NCBI RefSeq assembly: GCF_964187635.1
Contig: NZ_CAXLMO010000107.1
Span: 1 to 31,058 of the forward strand
Length of the DNA: 31,058 nucleotides
DNA from: Seribacter sulfatis
GTDB taxonomy: Bacteria; Verrucomicrobiota; Verrucomicrobiia; Opitutales; Seribacteraceae
Reading direction: 5' to 3'
How positions within the stretch are numbered: position 1 is the first letter of the stretch; each line of letters begins with the position of its first letter. This document shows positions 1 through 7,702 of this stretch, one piece after another. The position numbers and the translations under genes are program-made. A model generated the notes under the pieces. That model was not told where the DNA came from. It saw only the letters and a program-made list of their open reading frames with translations, and made no database searches.

Positions 1-1284
1 TTGCTTCGGGTCTTTTTTCATGTCGTACAGTTCCTCACTTCCATCTTTGTATTTTAGGTAAGACCACTTTTCTGTTCTCATTGAAGTGCCCGCTTTTACA
101 AAGGAAAGAGCGGATTTCTTTACTTTCTTCTGGGGGTTTTGGAGGATTGGGACGAGGCTTTTACCCTCTACACTTGAAGGTATTTTGAGTGAACTCAATT
201 CACAGGCGGTGGGGAATAGATCAACCAATTCTACTATGGATCGAGTTTTGCCGGGCCGGTTTCCCGGAGACTTTATAATTAAGGGCACGCGGGTCACTTC
301 TTCCCGCAGATTATTTTTTTGCCAAAAGTGATGTTCTCCGAGGAGGTATCCATGGTCACTTGTAAAAAAGACGGCAGTTTCTTTGTCCAATCCAAGTTCC
401 TTTAATGCGTTGAGTATCCGACCGACTTGCTCATCCATAAAAGTCACGGTGGCGAGGTAAGCGGACCACATTCTTTTTTGATTATCAGGGAACTGGTTGA
501 TTCCAAATTGAAGAGAGTTTGAGTTTGAGATAGCCGCTTTGGGCATGTCTTTCCAGTCATTTTTGGGGACATAGGGAAGTACCATGTCGGCGTATGGGTA
601 GGGTTTGAAATATTGCTCGGGTGCGACACTGGGGTAATGTGGGCGAACCAAACCGGTCGCGAGGAAGAAAGGCTTTTTATCCTCTTTTAAGTGTTTTAAT
701 AATTCAATCGATTGGGTGGCCGCTTTCCAGTCCGGTTGGTCCGAGCCGTCTCCGATATAGTCAACCGTTACAAACATACGGTAGGGCATTTGAGTGGACT
801 GCCTTCCCTTGAGCTCGGTGGTGAATTTATTAAGGTTTAGGCAGGCGTAATTTCCCGGCGTGTGTGCTTCTGTTCCAGACATATTATATTTGGCAGACCA
901 GCACTCCGGTATGTCTTGTCCGTCGGTACCGGCAATAATGTCGCCGGGCACCCGCATGTGAAAAATTTTACCGACCCGGGTGCTGGAAAACCCGTTCTTT
1001 TGAAAATGTTCGCCCCAGGTAATTTCTTTTTTTCCCACATATCGGCCACGCATAAAACTGGCCCGGGAGGGTGCACACGAAGTACCCTGACAGTAGGCAT
1101 TCTGAAAAAGAGTCCCTTCTTCAGCCAGTCTGTCAAGATGGGGAGTACGTGCAATTTTATTTCCGTAACAGCCGAGAGCATCCGCTTTCAGGTCATCAGA
1201 AACAATCAGGAGAATGTTTCTGATTTTCGCATTCGCTTCCCAAATCGTTAATGACCAAAGGAGCAAAGCGAATAAAGCTCTCAT
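1..1284 (-). CDS. Secreted sulfatase, iduronate-2-sulfatase-like (C-terminus beyond window)
   Basis: This frame is open for 428 codons from an ATG at 1284 to the window edge, so the 3' end is missing. An N-terminal signal peptide (residues 1-19, ending A-N-A) is followed by the sulfatase core NILLIVSDDLKADALGCYG, with metal-binding Asp30-Asp31. The formylglycine motif CAPSR is at residues 70-74, where Cys70 would be converted to formylglycine. Further on come a TSDHGYLLGEHHFW metal-site segment and, near the edge, LYDMKKDP, which is typical of sulfatase C-terminal parts. It would hydrolyse sulfate esters on polysaccharides in the periplasm or outside the cell. The SDHG...LGEH spacing resembles the iduronate-2-sulfatase group, but the substrate is not known. 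The start overlaps the stop of the upstream gene as ATGA, which suggests translational coupling. Confidence 0.93.
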   Translation of the reverse strand, partial: MRALFALLLWSLTIWEANAKIRNILLIVSDDLKADALGCYGNKIARTPHLDRLAEEGTLFQNAYCQGTSCAPSRASFMRGRYVGKKEITWGEHFQKNGFSSTRVGKIFHMRVPGDIIAGTDGQDIPECWSAKYNMSGTEAHTPGNYACLNLNKFTTELKGRQSTQMPYRMFVTVDYIGDGSDQPDWKAATQSIELLKHLKEDKKPFFLATGLVRPHYPSVAPEQYFKPYPYADMVLPYVPKNDWKDMPKAAISNSNSLQFGINQFPDNQKRMWSAYLATVTFMDEQVGRILNALKELGLDKETAVFFTSDHGYLLGEHHFWQKNNLREEVTRVPLIIKSPGNRPGKTRSIVELVDLFPTACELSSLKIPSSVEGKSLVPILQNPQKKVKKSALSFVKAGTSMRTEKWSYLKYKDGSEELYDMKKDPKQ

Positions 1285-2153
1285 TTCGATTTCAGGTAAT
1301 TGAGGCTTTTCCGAATACTTTTCAATGGTGCAGGGGATTGGTCCTGTTCCACATGACAATGTATTACCCCACTTTGTTGGGCAACTTTCATAATTGGTTC
1401 CATCTTGATCATTCCGTCTCCAATCTCATCAAAAGTATCGGGAGACACCTTCCCGAAATGGGGGAGCTTTGTATTCTTTTTGAGATCTTTTAAGTGGAGT
1501 TGTGACACCCGACCTTTCAGTTTTTTGATCATTGTGACCGGATCGACACCTCCCAGCTTTACCCAAAACACATCCAATTCAAAAGCCATTTTCGTAGAAA
1601 AGTTTTCGATGAATACATCATAGCCAGTTTTACCACCTTCCATGGGTTTAAATTCAAAGGCATGATTATGGTAGGCAAGTTGGATTTTGGCATCGGCTGC
1701 CTTTTCGGCTGCCTGATTGAGGAGTTCAGCCACTTTCTTATACCCGTCAATATTTCCCCGGTCGGTTTCGGCAAGGTAGGGCACAACTAAATGAGAAAGT
1801 TCGAGTTCATTGGCAAGTTCGAGAATCTTCTCGAACGAAGGAACTCCTTTTCTTTTTGGGTGGAGAACCGCGTTCCAATCAAAGTGGGACGAATGAACCT
1901 GCATTCCATTTTCTCTCGCCCTCTTGATCATTGTAACCGCCTGGGGAGAAGGAAACCCATAAGGTTCGACTTGCTTGTATCCCGCTTTGGCCACTTCTTT
2001 GATTGTGCCGGCAAGATCCACTGATATTGGCTTACGAAGAGTGTAGAGCTGTATGCCGATCTGGTTAAGAAAAGGAAGATTTTGAGTTCTTGCGAATAAG
2101 GGGAGCGAAAGTAGTGCTCCGCCCGAATTTATTAGGAAATTTCGTCTTTTCAT
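1281..2153 (-). CDS. Tat-exported sugar phosphate isomerase/epimerase-like TIM-barrel protein
   Basis: The protein has 290 residues. Residues 1-22 (KRRNFLINSGG then a short hydrophobic stretch) look like a twin-arginine signal, so a folded, probably metal-loaded enzyme would be exported. The rest matches the xylose isomerase-like TIM-barrel family: IGIQLYTLRKP at the first strand, KQVEPYG, a YHNHAFEF metal/active-site strand, AFELDVFWVKLGG, and HVEQDQ near the end. The His, Asp and Glu in these segments are the expected metal ligands. Some exported members of this family act on 3-keto-glycosides, while others are plain isomerases or epimerases. The sequence alone does not decide. It lies 40 bases after a membrane-protein gene and overlaps the downstream sulfatase by 4 bases. 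AGGA lies 8 bases before the ATG. Confidence 0.85.
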   Translation of the reverse strand: MKRRNFLINSGGALLSLPLFARTQNLPFLNQIGIQLYTLRKPISVDLAGTIKEVAKAGYKQVEPYGFPSPQAVTMIKRARENGMQVHSSHFDWNAVLHPKRKGVPSFEKILELANELELSHLVVPYLAETDRGNIDGYKKVAELLNQAAEKAADAKIQLAYHNHAFEFKPMEGGKTGYDVFIENFSTKMAFELDVFWVKLGGVDPVTMIKKLKGRVSQLHLKDLKKNTKLPHFGKVSPDTFDEIGDGMIKMEPIMKVAQQSGVIHCHVEQDQSPAPLKSIRKSLNYLKSK

Positions 2154-2193
2154 AAATTATTTCCTGAGGGGATTAATCAATAAAGGCAAGAAA

Positions 2194-2853
2194 TCATTCG
2201 ATCGCTTTTTCTTTTTTTGAATCGGAGTCCACAGATTTGGAAGGAAATAAGGTGAGTCTTATTTTTTGAACGATTGAGGAAATAAATAGTCCGAGATGTA
2301 GGCAGGTTGGAAGGGCTGCAGATATTCCCATTATTAGACCAAAGTAAATATTTTTAGCATTTTCTTGACCGGTCGGGTCTTGAATTGCTTGCATAGCCCG
2401 AGAGGTGTATTTATTACCTCTGTCGGATAGTTGCTCAGGCACGGATTCCCATAAACTGATGAGCCAACCACCAAAACTAAAGACAAATAAGACCCAGAGA
2501 GTGGCAAGAATTGCAATCACGAGGTCAAGAGAAAGGTGAAACACATATTCGGATGTTTTGGTTGATGCGAGTGCCCGTTTAATAATCCAAATCGTTACAA
2601 AAAAGGAAAGGCTGTCAAAAAGTGCCCCCAATAAACCAACAGGAAGTTGAAGCTTAATATAATGAGAGGCTTCATGTGTCTGCATATAAAAGGGAAAAGC
2701 GGTGTATATCGCCCACCAATAACAGGCAATATTCAGAGCGACAAAAAATAAGAAGAGAAGAGGAAAGAATATCTTGATTGAGCCCCGCTTCCGTTCATAA
2801 ATATCCAGAACGATGTGAAGAGAGTCTCTCCATGTGGCAATGATTTGCTGCAT
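2194..2853 (-). CDS. Unrecognised four-helix membrane protein
   Basis: The 219-residue protein has about four hydrophobic segments (roughly residues 29-52, 70-92, 107-132 and 166-190). A soluble loop of about 35 residues lies between the third and fourth, and the C-terminal tail is charged (SDSKKEKAIE). No catalytic motif is visible and I do not recognise the family. It sits between a Gfo/Idh dehydrogenase gene (24 bases upstream) and the Tat TIM-barrel gene (40 bases downstream), so it is probably co-transcribed with the sulfated-glycan genes. A GAGGT stretch 4 bases before the ATG is a plausible ribosome-binding site. A transport or sensing role would be a guess. Confidence 0.8.
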   Translation of the reverse strand: MQQIIATWRDSLHIVLDIYERKRGSIKIFFPLLFLFFVALNIACYWWAIYTAFPFYMQTHEASHYIKLQLPVGLLGALFDSLSFFVTIWIIKRALASTKTSEYVFHLSLDLVIAILATLWVLFVFSFGGWLISLWESVPEQLSDRGNKYTSRAMQAIQDPTGQENAKNIYFGLIMGISAALPTCLHLGLFISSIVQKIRLTLFPSKSVDSDSKKEKAIE

Positions 2854-2877
2854 CTCTACCTCATTGATTTAGAGGGG

Positions 2878-3846
2878 TTACAGACTGATATGTCTTTCTT
2901 CCTCTACCGATTGCTCGCAGGCTTCAATCATTTTCATACAGGTTAACGCGTCTTCCAAACTGGAGAGTGGTTTCTCCCCTTTACCAATAACCTGTTCCAG
3001 GAAATGCGTCCCCATCGCACGGATGGTGTAGGGATAGGCAGAGTAGGTTTGAGAATGAACTGTTGCGGGTGTGTTTTCAACCCAGTCTCGATAGCTATAG
3101 CGACTGGCTCCTTTAGTTCCAATTACCTTAATCATGAAAGTCCATGGATCCCCTGCATGGTCATCAGAGGCAAAACTTGCACATAAATGAGAAAGAGAAT
3201 TATTTTTCATTTTCATGGTTACCATGGCGATATTTTCTTGCGGTACAGAACCATCGTTCACCGTAGCTTTCATACAGGAAATTTTTTCGGGAGCTCCTAC
3301 CAAATAAAGTGTACAATAGGCATGATGAGTAAGAATTTGTCTAATTACTCCGGGATATCGACTGGCCACTTTTTCCGGGTGGTGAATGTTGTAGAGAACA
3401 TAGAGCGAGACGAGATCACCAATCTTTCCACTTTCGATCAAATCCTTTGCCCGAGTCACAGAGGGTTCGTAAATATAATTATGAACTGGCGCCACCTGTA
3501 CTCCTTTAGCTTGTGCGGCTTGTTCTAAATCCTGGATTTCCTCAATTGTGGTCGCAGTTGGCTTTTCAATTAAGACATGCTTTCCCGCATCAATTGCCAT
3601 ACGTGCATATTGATGGTGGGTTTCCATATTGGTAAGGACATAGACCACATCGACGGATTGAATCAACGCTTCGACTGAATCAAAAACTTTGCATTTAAAA
3701 AGCTTACTTTTTTCCTCTGCTTTTTCTCGGGTTCGGTTCCAAATACCGGTGAGTTGAGCATTTGGAGAGGATTGTACTCCTTCTGCATGTAGTAATGAAA
3801 TATCTCCTGCTCCAATAAATCCAACTTTTATCATTCTTTTATTCAT
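2878..3846 (-). CDS. Gfo/Idh/MocA-family NAD(P)-dependent dehydrogenase
   Basis: The 322-residue protein begins with a Rossmann fold (IKVGFIGAGDISLLHAEGVQ; dinucleotide-binding GxGxxx) and carries the family hallmark GKHVLIEKPTATTIEE with the conserved EKP. The alpha/beta substrate-binding domain follows. No signal peptide is seen, so it should be cytoplasmic. It likely oxidises or reduces a sugar or cyclitol. I chose the ATG at 3846 (MNKRMIKVGF); the ATG at 3834 fits the family equally well. A longer open frame up to 3963 adds 39 residues with no family similarity and would run into the divergent gene at 3916, so it is rejected. It is the first gene of a four-gene minus-strand run ending in the sulfatase. 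Confidence 0.9.
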   Translation of the reverse strand: MNKRMIKVGFIGAGDISLLHAEGVQSSPNAQLTGIWNRTREKAEEKSKLFKCKVFDSVEALIQSVDVVYVLTNMETHHQYARMAIDAGKHVLIEKPTATTIEEIQDLEQAAQAKGVQVAPVHNYIYEPSVTRAKDLIESGKIGDLVSLYVLYNIHHPEKVASRYPGVIRQILTHHAYCTLYLVGAPEKISCMKATVNDGSVPQENIAMVTMKMKNNSLSHLCASFASDDHAGDPWTFMIKVIGTKGASRYSYRDWVENTPATVHSQTYSAYPYTIRAMGTHFLEQVIGKGEKPLSSLEDALTCMKMIEACEQSVEEERHISL

Positions 3847-3915
3847 TTCTTTTTTTGATGTGAATGACAAGTTTAACTGATTGTTTTTCTTTTGAGCTTT
3901 TAACTTTTCTGGAAC
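3847..3915. promoter_or_regulatory. Divergent control region between glycan operon and envelope cluster
   Basis: This 69-base AT-rich gap separates the start of the minus-strand Gfo/Idh operon from the start of the plus-strand envelope cluster. Promoters for both are expected here by position. I see T-rich stretches but no box pair good enough to place precisely, and no clear operator palindrome. Confidence 0.35.
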
Positions 3916-6189
3916 TTGGCATCTTGTAGTCGGGTGATTAATAATATTATCAAATTTTTCCAAAATCGGTTCTCAGTTTCTCGTGCATTACTGTTAGTGG
4001 TTCTCTTCGCGGTAGTTTTATTAGCGGGTATTTGGTATAGTTTACCCACTTTGGTCGAATGGGGGGTTGAAAAGCTAGCCAAAGAGGGGGGTAGCCCGAA
4101 TTTTGCAATGGAGGTCTCTGAATTAGACCCATGGAAGACTAGAATTGTAGATTTATCTCTTGGGAGTGAAGGAGATTCGATCGCAGTTGAACAAATAGAT
4201 ATTCTTTACGATCCAAGTAAACTTGCACTGGGTGAAATTAACGCATTTTCTATTACCGGACTTTCCTTCGAGTCAAATCTCGATTTTGATGATTCCAGTG
4301 AAGAGGTGGATACTGAAAAATCATGGGGTGAAATTTATAATTTTGTAAATGAAGTTTTAATAAATCCCCCGCTTTCCTACCTCAGAATAAGGGACTCTGA
4401 TTTTTCTATTTTCGATCAAAATGAATCGATTGAATTCTTATTTTGGTCATCAACGGACTTTTTGGAAAACCTGATTCACCTCACTGTTGATTTAACAATG
4501 AATCAATCTTCTTTATTGGGAGAAATTAATATTAGCAGGGAAGAGAATGCTACTTTTATATCCACCGCATTCGATGTGAAGGATGTGGGAGTTTTGTTTG
4601 ATGATATTGTCTCGTATTCAAGAATTAAGGAACTAATACCAAATGAACTTGGGGTGTCGGCGGGCAAGTTGGCAATCGACGGCTTAGCCCGAATTATTCC
4701 AACTGGTCCAGAGGATTTATTTGTTGAATGTAATGGGTCTGGCTTTTTGTTGGAATGGGAGGAGCACAATTTTTCGATTCCCCAATTTATGGTTTTTTTA
4801 ACTCCTGAAAATGAACATAATTGGACTTCCAATTCCTATGCGAATGTTCGTTATGAAAATAACTTGGTCGCCGATGGCATAAATTTATCCGTTGACCAGG
4901 AAGAAGAGCGAATTGAATTGAGGGGAGGCATTAGTTATTTGAAAACAGACAATCTTTTTCCACCGTTAGAAATTTTTGGTTTACGATTTCCAAATCTACA
5001 GTTTCAAATTCAGGACTTGGAAAATCTTGCCTATGAGAAGGAACGAACAATCGCATTTAATGAGTTCTCTTATGAGAATCAATTCTTACGATTATACAAC
5101 GGAACCCTCTCTTTCCTTTTATCCCGGGATCGGAATTTAAACCTAAGAATTTTTCCCCTTGATGGTGCGTTGTTAGATTTGGGAATTTCTTTTGTTCAGT
5201 TTTCCTATTTTGGAAGAGTTAATTTAGATGATTTCCCAAAAGTTGACTCACCCCAGGTTCTTCTCGGTGAACGGGTAATTTCCGGAGATGAAGTATTGCT
5301 CGAAAAACTAGCTTTAACCTTTCGCGTTCAAGATTTAACCCATTTTGTTATTAATTTACTTTCTTTTAAAATGTCAGGAAACGAATTTGAATTTAATCCT
5401 GCAAATATGATTGTTGGAATTTCTGATACGAACGCTCAAAAAATAAATATAAAATTTGATAAAACTAGTTTATCCATACCTAATCAAAATGTAACTCTTA
5501 CTGGTTTAGACGGGTCGATTGAATTCAATTCATTGGACCCTTTGGAAACTAATGGTACTCAAACGATTTGGTTTGAAACATTACAGGCTGGGGGAGTTGA
5601 GCTCAAAGATGGAAATTTTAGTTTCGAAATTCTTCCTGATGGTACCTTTTTAGTAAGTGAAGGAAATGCTTTGCTTTATGACGGTATCATCGGATTAATG
5701 GAGAGTAGTTTTAATATGTATGGCGACCAAATGACGATTAATACCTCTGTAATTAAAATGGATGGACAGAAAATAGTTAATTTGATCGAAGGCTTAGATG
5801 TGGAAGTAAACGGAACTTTCTCTGGGCGTATTCCTTTTTCTAATCAGGATGGAAAGTGGGACTTTGAGGGTGGTTATTTACAATTGGACTCGAGTACAAA
5901 TGCAAAATTAAAGTATAAATCAAACGGATTTTTAACCAATGGAATTCAGGAAGGTTCACAGGAGTACAAGCGTATGAAGATGACAGAATTGGCTTTAGAA
6001 AACCTAAAACTGGACTTTCTTAGAATATCTTTTGAAGTGGAGGGAGATGAAAGGAAAATCCTAGGTAACATTCGTGGGAAATCTACAATTAAAAAAAATA
6101 CTGAAGTCTCTTTAGATTATCGCCCTAAAATTATTGCTGGATTAGCTGAAATAATGCATAAATTAGATCTTAAAAAATTAGGTCTGTAA
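3916..6189 (+). CDS. ydbH: YdbH-like intermembrane phospholipid transport protein (AsmA-like)
   Basis: The 757-residue protein has a short basic N-terminus, one membrane anchor (about residues 24-42) and a long beta-rich periplasmic part with no cysteines or catalytic motifs. Two regions suggest the YdbH family. The N-terminal part (PWKTRIVDLSLG, then IDILYDPSKLALGEINAFSITGL) describes a basal LPS-export/AsmA-like strand pattern. The C-terminal part (VEVNGTFSGRIPFSNQDGKW, then GGYLQL, ALENLKLDFL, VEGDERKILGNIRGKSTI) matches the end of YdbH. In E. coli, YdbH spans the periplasm as a hydrophobic groove and carries phospholipid to the outer membrane, with YnbE at the far end. Here genes resembling ynbE and ydbL follow directly, which strengthens the call. 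The start is uncertain: TTG at 3916 or GTG at 3934, neither with a good ribosome-binding site. Confidence 0.72.
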   Translation: MASCSRVINNIIKFFQNRFSVSRALLLVVLFAVVLLAGIWYSLPTLVEWGVEKLAKEGGSPNFAMEVSELDPWKTRIVDLSLGSEGDSIAVEQIDILYDPSKLALGEINAFSITGLSFESNLDFDDSSEEVDTEKSWGEIYNFVNEVLINPPLSYLRIRDSDFSIFDQNESIEFLFWSSTDFLENLIHLTVDLTMNQSSLLGEINISREENATFISTAFDVKDVGVLFDDIVSYSRIKELIPNELGVSAGKLAIDGLARIIPTGPEDLFVECNGSGFLLEWEEHNFSIPQFMVFLTPENEHNWTSNSYANVRYENNLVADGINLSVDQEEERIELRGGISYLKTDNLFPPLEIFGLRFPNLQFQIQDLENLAYEKERTIAFNEFSYENQFLRLYNGTLSFLLSRDRNLNLRIFPLDGALLDLGISFVQFSYFGRVNLDDFPKVDSPQVLLGERVISGDEVLLEKLALTFRVQDLTHFVINLLSFKMSGNEFEFNPANMIVGISDTNAQKINIKFDKTSLSIPNQNVTLTGLDGSIEFNSLDPLETNGTQTIWFETLQAGGVELKDGNFSFEILPDGTFLVSEGNALLYDGIIGLMESSFNMYGDQMTINTSVIKMDGQKIVNLIEGLDVEVNGTFSGRIPFSNQDGKWDFEGGYLQLDSSTNAKLKYKSNGFLTNGIQEGSQEYKRMKMTELALENLKLDFLRISFEVEGDERKILGNIRGKSTIKKNTEVSLDYRPKIIAGLAEIMHKLDLKKLGL

Positions 6190-6254
6190 TTTAATATACT
6201 GTGGGAATTAACTTATCAGTTGCAGGGAATCCGAGATATTAATAAGTTATGGTC

Positions 6255-6428
6255 ATGAATCAGGTCTTTCTATTTCTCTTTCCTTTAATTGTTTTGTTAT
6301 CATTTGGTTGTACGGTTATGAAAACCGAACACCACATCACACTAGATCATAATATATCTATTAAAATTGAGAAGGAAGTAAATGACTTCCTTGACGACTT
6401 ATATGGCGATGAACCGGAATCCAACTAA
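6255..6428 (+). CDS. ynbE: YnbE-like small lipoprotein
   Basis: This 57-residue gene is short enough to be missed by automatic calling. It encodes a signal peptide with lipobox LLSFGC (Cys about residue 19), then ITLDHNISIKIEKEVNDFLD and an acidic tail. E. coli YnbE is about the same size and has the same plan: a lipidated cysteine, a short beta strand (ITINMNVKIEHE) and a KxDKDVEELL helix. YnbE is an outer-membrane lipoprotein that stacks onto the C-terminus of YdbH. The gene lies 65 bases after ydbH and 23 before the ydbL-like gene, which is the E. coli order. An in-frame ATG at 6249 would add two residues. No Shine-Dalgarno sequence is seen. Confidence 0.7.
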   Translation: MNQVFLFLFPLIVLLSFGCTVMKTEHHITLDHNISIKIEKEVNDFLDDLYGDEPESN

Positions 6429-6451
6429 ATAATCCTACCAATCCAACTGAT

Positions 6452-6817
6452 ATGAAATTTCAATCCTTTCTTTCTTTCTTTCTTTTTTCCGTTTTGCTGG
6501 CAACATTTGCAAGTGCTGATTCCAGTCTTACTTCGCGAATGAAAGCACGTTTGCCCGATGTTCTCACCGCCAAAAATAGTGGAGCGATTGGAGAGGGTTT
6601 AAATGGTTTATTGTCGACCCGAGATAAAGCGACAGACAGCGATAAAAAATTAGTGGCAGATGAAAACAAAGACCGATTAATTATCTTCCAAATGCTTGCC
6701 AAAAAAACCGGGGGTGAACCAAGCGATGTTGCCAAGAAATTTGCTAAAGGAATTGCGGCAAAGGCAAAAAAAGGTCATTGGTTTAAAAATTCTTCGGGAA
6801 GTTGGGTTTCCAAGTAA
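6452..6817 (+). CDS. ydbL: YdbL-like (DUF1318) periplasmic protein
   Basis: The 121-residue product has a clear signal peptide (residues 1-22, ending ASA). The mature part resembles DUF1318/YdbL: ARLPDVLTAKNSGAIGEGLN, a GLLSTRD segment, DKKLVADENKDRLIIFQ (the YdbL 'valid-neighbour' helix), then AKKTGGEPSDVAKKFAKGIA. In YdbL the equivalent run reads roughly NxxRxxxYxxIAKKxGxxxxxV. In E. coli YdbL is encoded with YdbH and YnbE and is thought to assist or restrain their assembly. The C-terminal GHWFKNSSGSWVSK resembles the short tail of family members. Position just after the ynbE-like gene supports the call. Confidence 0.68.
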   Translation: MKFQSFLSFFLFSVLLATFASADSSLTSRMKARLPDVLTAKNSGAIGEGLNGLLSTRDKATDSDKKLVADENKDRLIIFQMLAKKTGGEPSDVAKKFAKGIAAKAKKGHWFKNSSGSWVSK

Positions 6818-7329
6818 AGTTTTTTTTAATTTTGGGTTGGGGTTGCTCCTTCCTGCTCCTCTTTTCTTGCCGCGGTAATTTAGACGGGCAGAATCATTTT
6901 CCTGTTAGCCATGATTCTTCTGAAAATACGGTTCAGATTCTAGACGAGGAACTGGCTCAAACAAAAGATTCATTGGTATCTCTTGCCTTAGAATTGGAAT
7001 GGTTAATTCTAAGGAAAGAAATTGTTTTGGCAAAAACTCGCTCTAATCAATCTCGAGAGTCCTCATTAAAATTAGAACGCGAGTTTTCAAATTTTAAAGC
7101 GTTAGATAAACGTTTTCCTTCTCCCCATGGTTTTATTTTGGAAAAGAAAAAAAGGGAATGGGAAGCACGCTTGCAAGTAAAAAAAGAGGAGACTAAACGG
7201 TTGGAAGCAATAGTTCGCTTACTCAATCGAGATATGGTTGAGTTGGTTGATAAGCTTAGTCACAAAGGTTTTCGTTATCAACTGCCTGGGATCACTTCAG
7301 AGCAATCAAGATTACAGATCGCTGAATGA
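6802..7329 (+). CDS. Coiled-coil lipoprotein, unrecognised family
   Basis: The 175-residue product starts at a TTG that overlaps the end of the ydbL-like gene by 16 bases. It has a hydrophobic signal sequence and a lipobox LLLFSC (Cys23), so it is probably an outer- or inner-membrane lipoprotein. Residues about 45-160 are strongly helical and rich in Glu, Lys and Arg, with leucines spaced as in a coiled coil (for example LALELEWLILRKEIVLAKT and EWEARLQVKKEETKRLEAI). I do not recognise a family. It could act as a periplasmic spacer or adaptor. A second in-frame TTG at 6832 would leave a shorter but still plausible signal peptide. It is the fourth gene of the envelope cluster. Confidence 0.75.
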   Translation: MGFQVKFFLILGWGCSFLLLFSCRGNLDGQNHFPVSHDSSENTVQILDEELAQTKDSLVSLALELEWLILRKEIVLAKTRSNQSRESSLKLEREFSNFKALDKRFPSPHGFILEKKKREWEARLQVKKEETKRLEAIVRLLNRDMVELVDKLSHKGFRYQLPGITSEQSRLQIAE

Positions 7330-7371
7330 AGAATATTGCAACTCATTCTATATGCAAACAATATAAAAATT

Positions 7372-7686
7372 ATGGAAGTTATCCTTGAGCGAATATTGAA
7401 CCATCCCTTACTCAGCTTTGCGTTGGCCTTGTTGTGTATTCTGCTTCTTTTTGCGGTACTTAAAGGACTTATTAAGCTCATTATAATAGTACTGGTATTG
7501 GGGGCCCTTTATTTTGGGTACATTTCTTTTCTTCAAGACGATTTTCCACTGCCTGAAATTGACGAGGATTTAATCGAACAATGGGATGAATGGACCGAGC
7601 CTTTCCGTTCCCTTGACTTTAACGATACTTTTTCTGATTTGAATAAGACGATAAAAGGATTTACTGAATCGCCTTCAGAAGAGTGA
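7372..7686 (+). CDS. Small membrane protein with acidic tail, unrecognised
   Basis: The 104-residue product begins at an ATG at 7372. The same frame is open from a TTG at 7336, but that adds 12 residues without a signal for translation. A long hydrophobic stretch (about residues 11-53) probably forms two membrane helices broken by KGLIK. The C-terminal half is acidic (DEDLIEQWDEWTEPF, SPSEE). No family is recognised. The gene lies between the coiled-coil lipoprotein (42 bases upstream) and the LolC/E-type permease (16 bases downstream), so it is probably part of the same operon and of an envelope process. Confidence 0.72.
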   Translation: MEVILERILNHPLLSFALALLCILLLFAVLKGLIKLIIIVLVLGALYFGYISFLQDDFPLPEIDEDLIEQWDEWTEPFRSLDFNDTFSDLNKTIKGFTESPSEE

Positions 7687-7702
7687 GCAGATTTAAGTGT
7701 AA

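Noticed and set aside
837..1181. Open frame of 114 codons on the minus strand
   Set aside because: It is an out-of-frame shadow of the sulfatase that fills 1-1284; the sulfatase frame has the signal peptide, metal site and CAPSR motif.
86..1251. Plus-strand open frames opposite the first sulfatase
   Set aside because: They show no family motifs and lie wholly opposite a well-supported sulfatase gene.
3847..3963. Longer N-terminus for the first Gfo/Idh dehydrogenase
   Set aside because: The extra 39 residues have no family similarity and would cross the start of the divergent YdbH-like gene.
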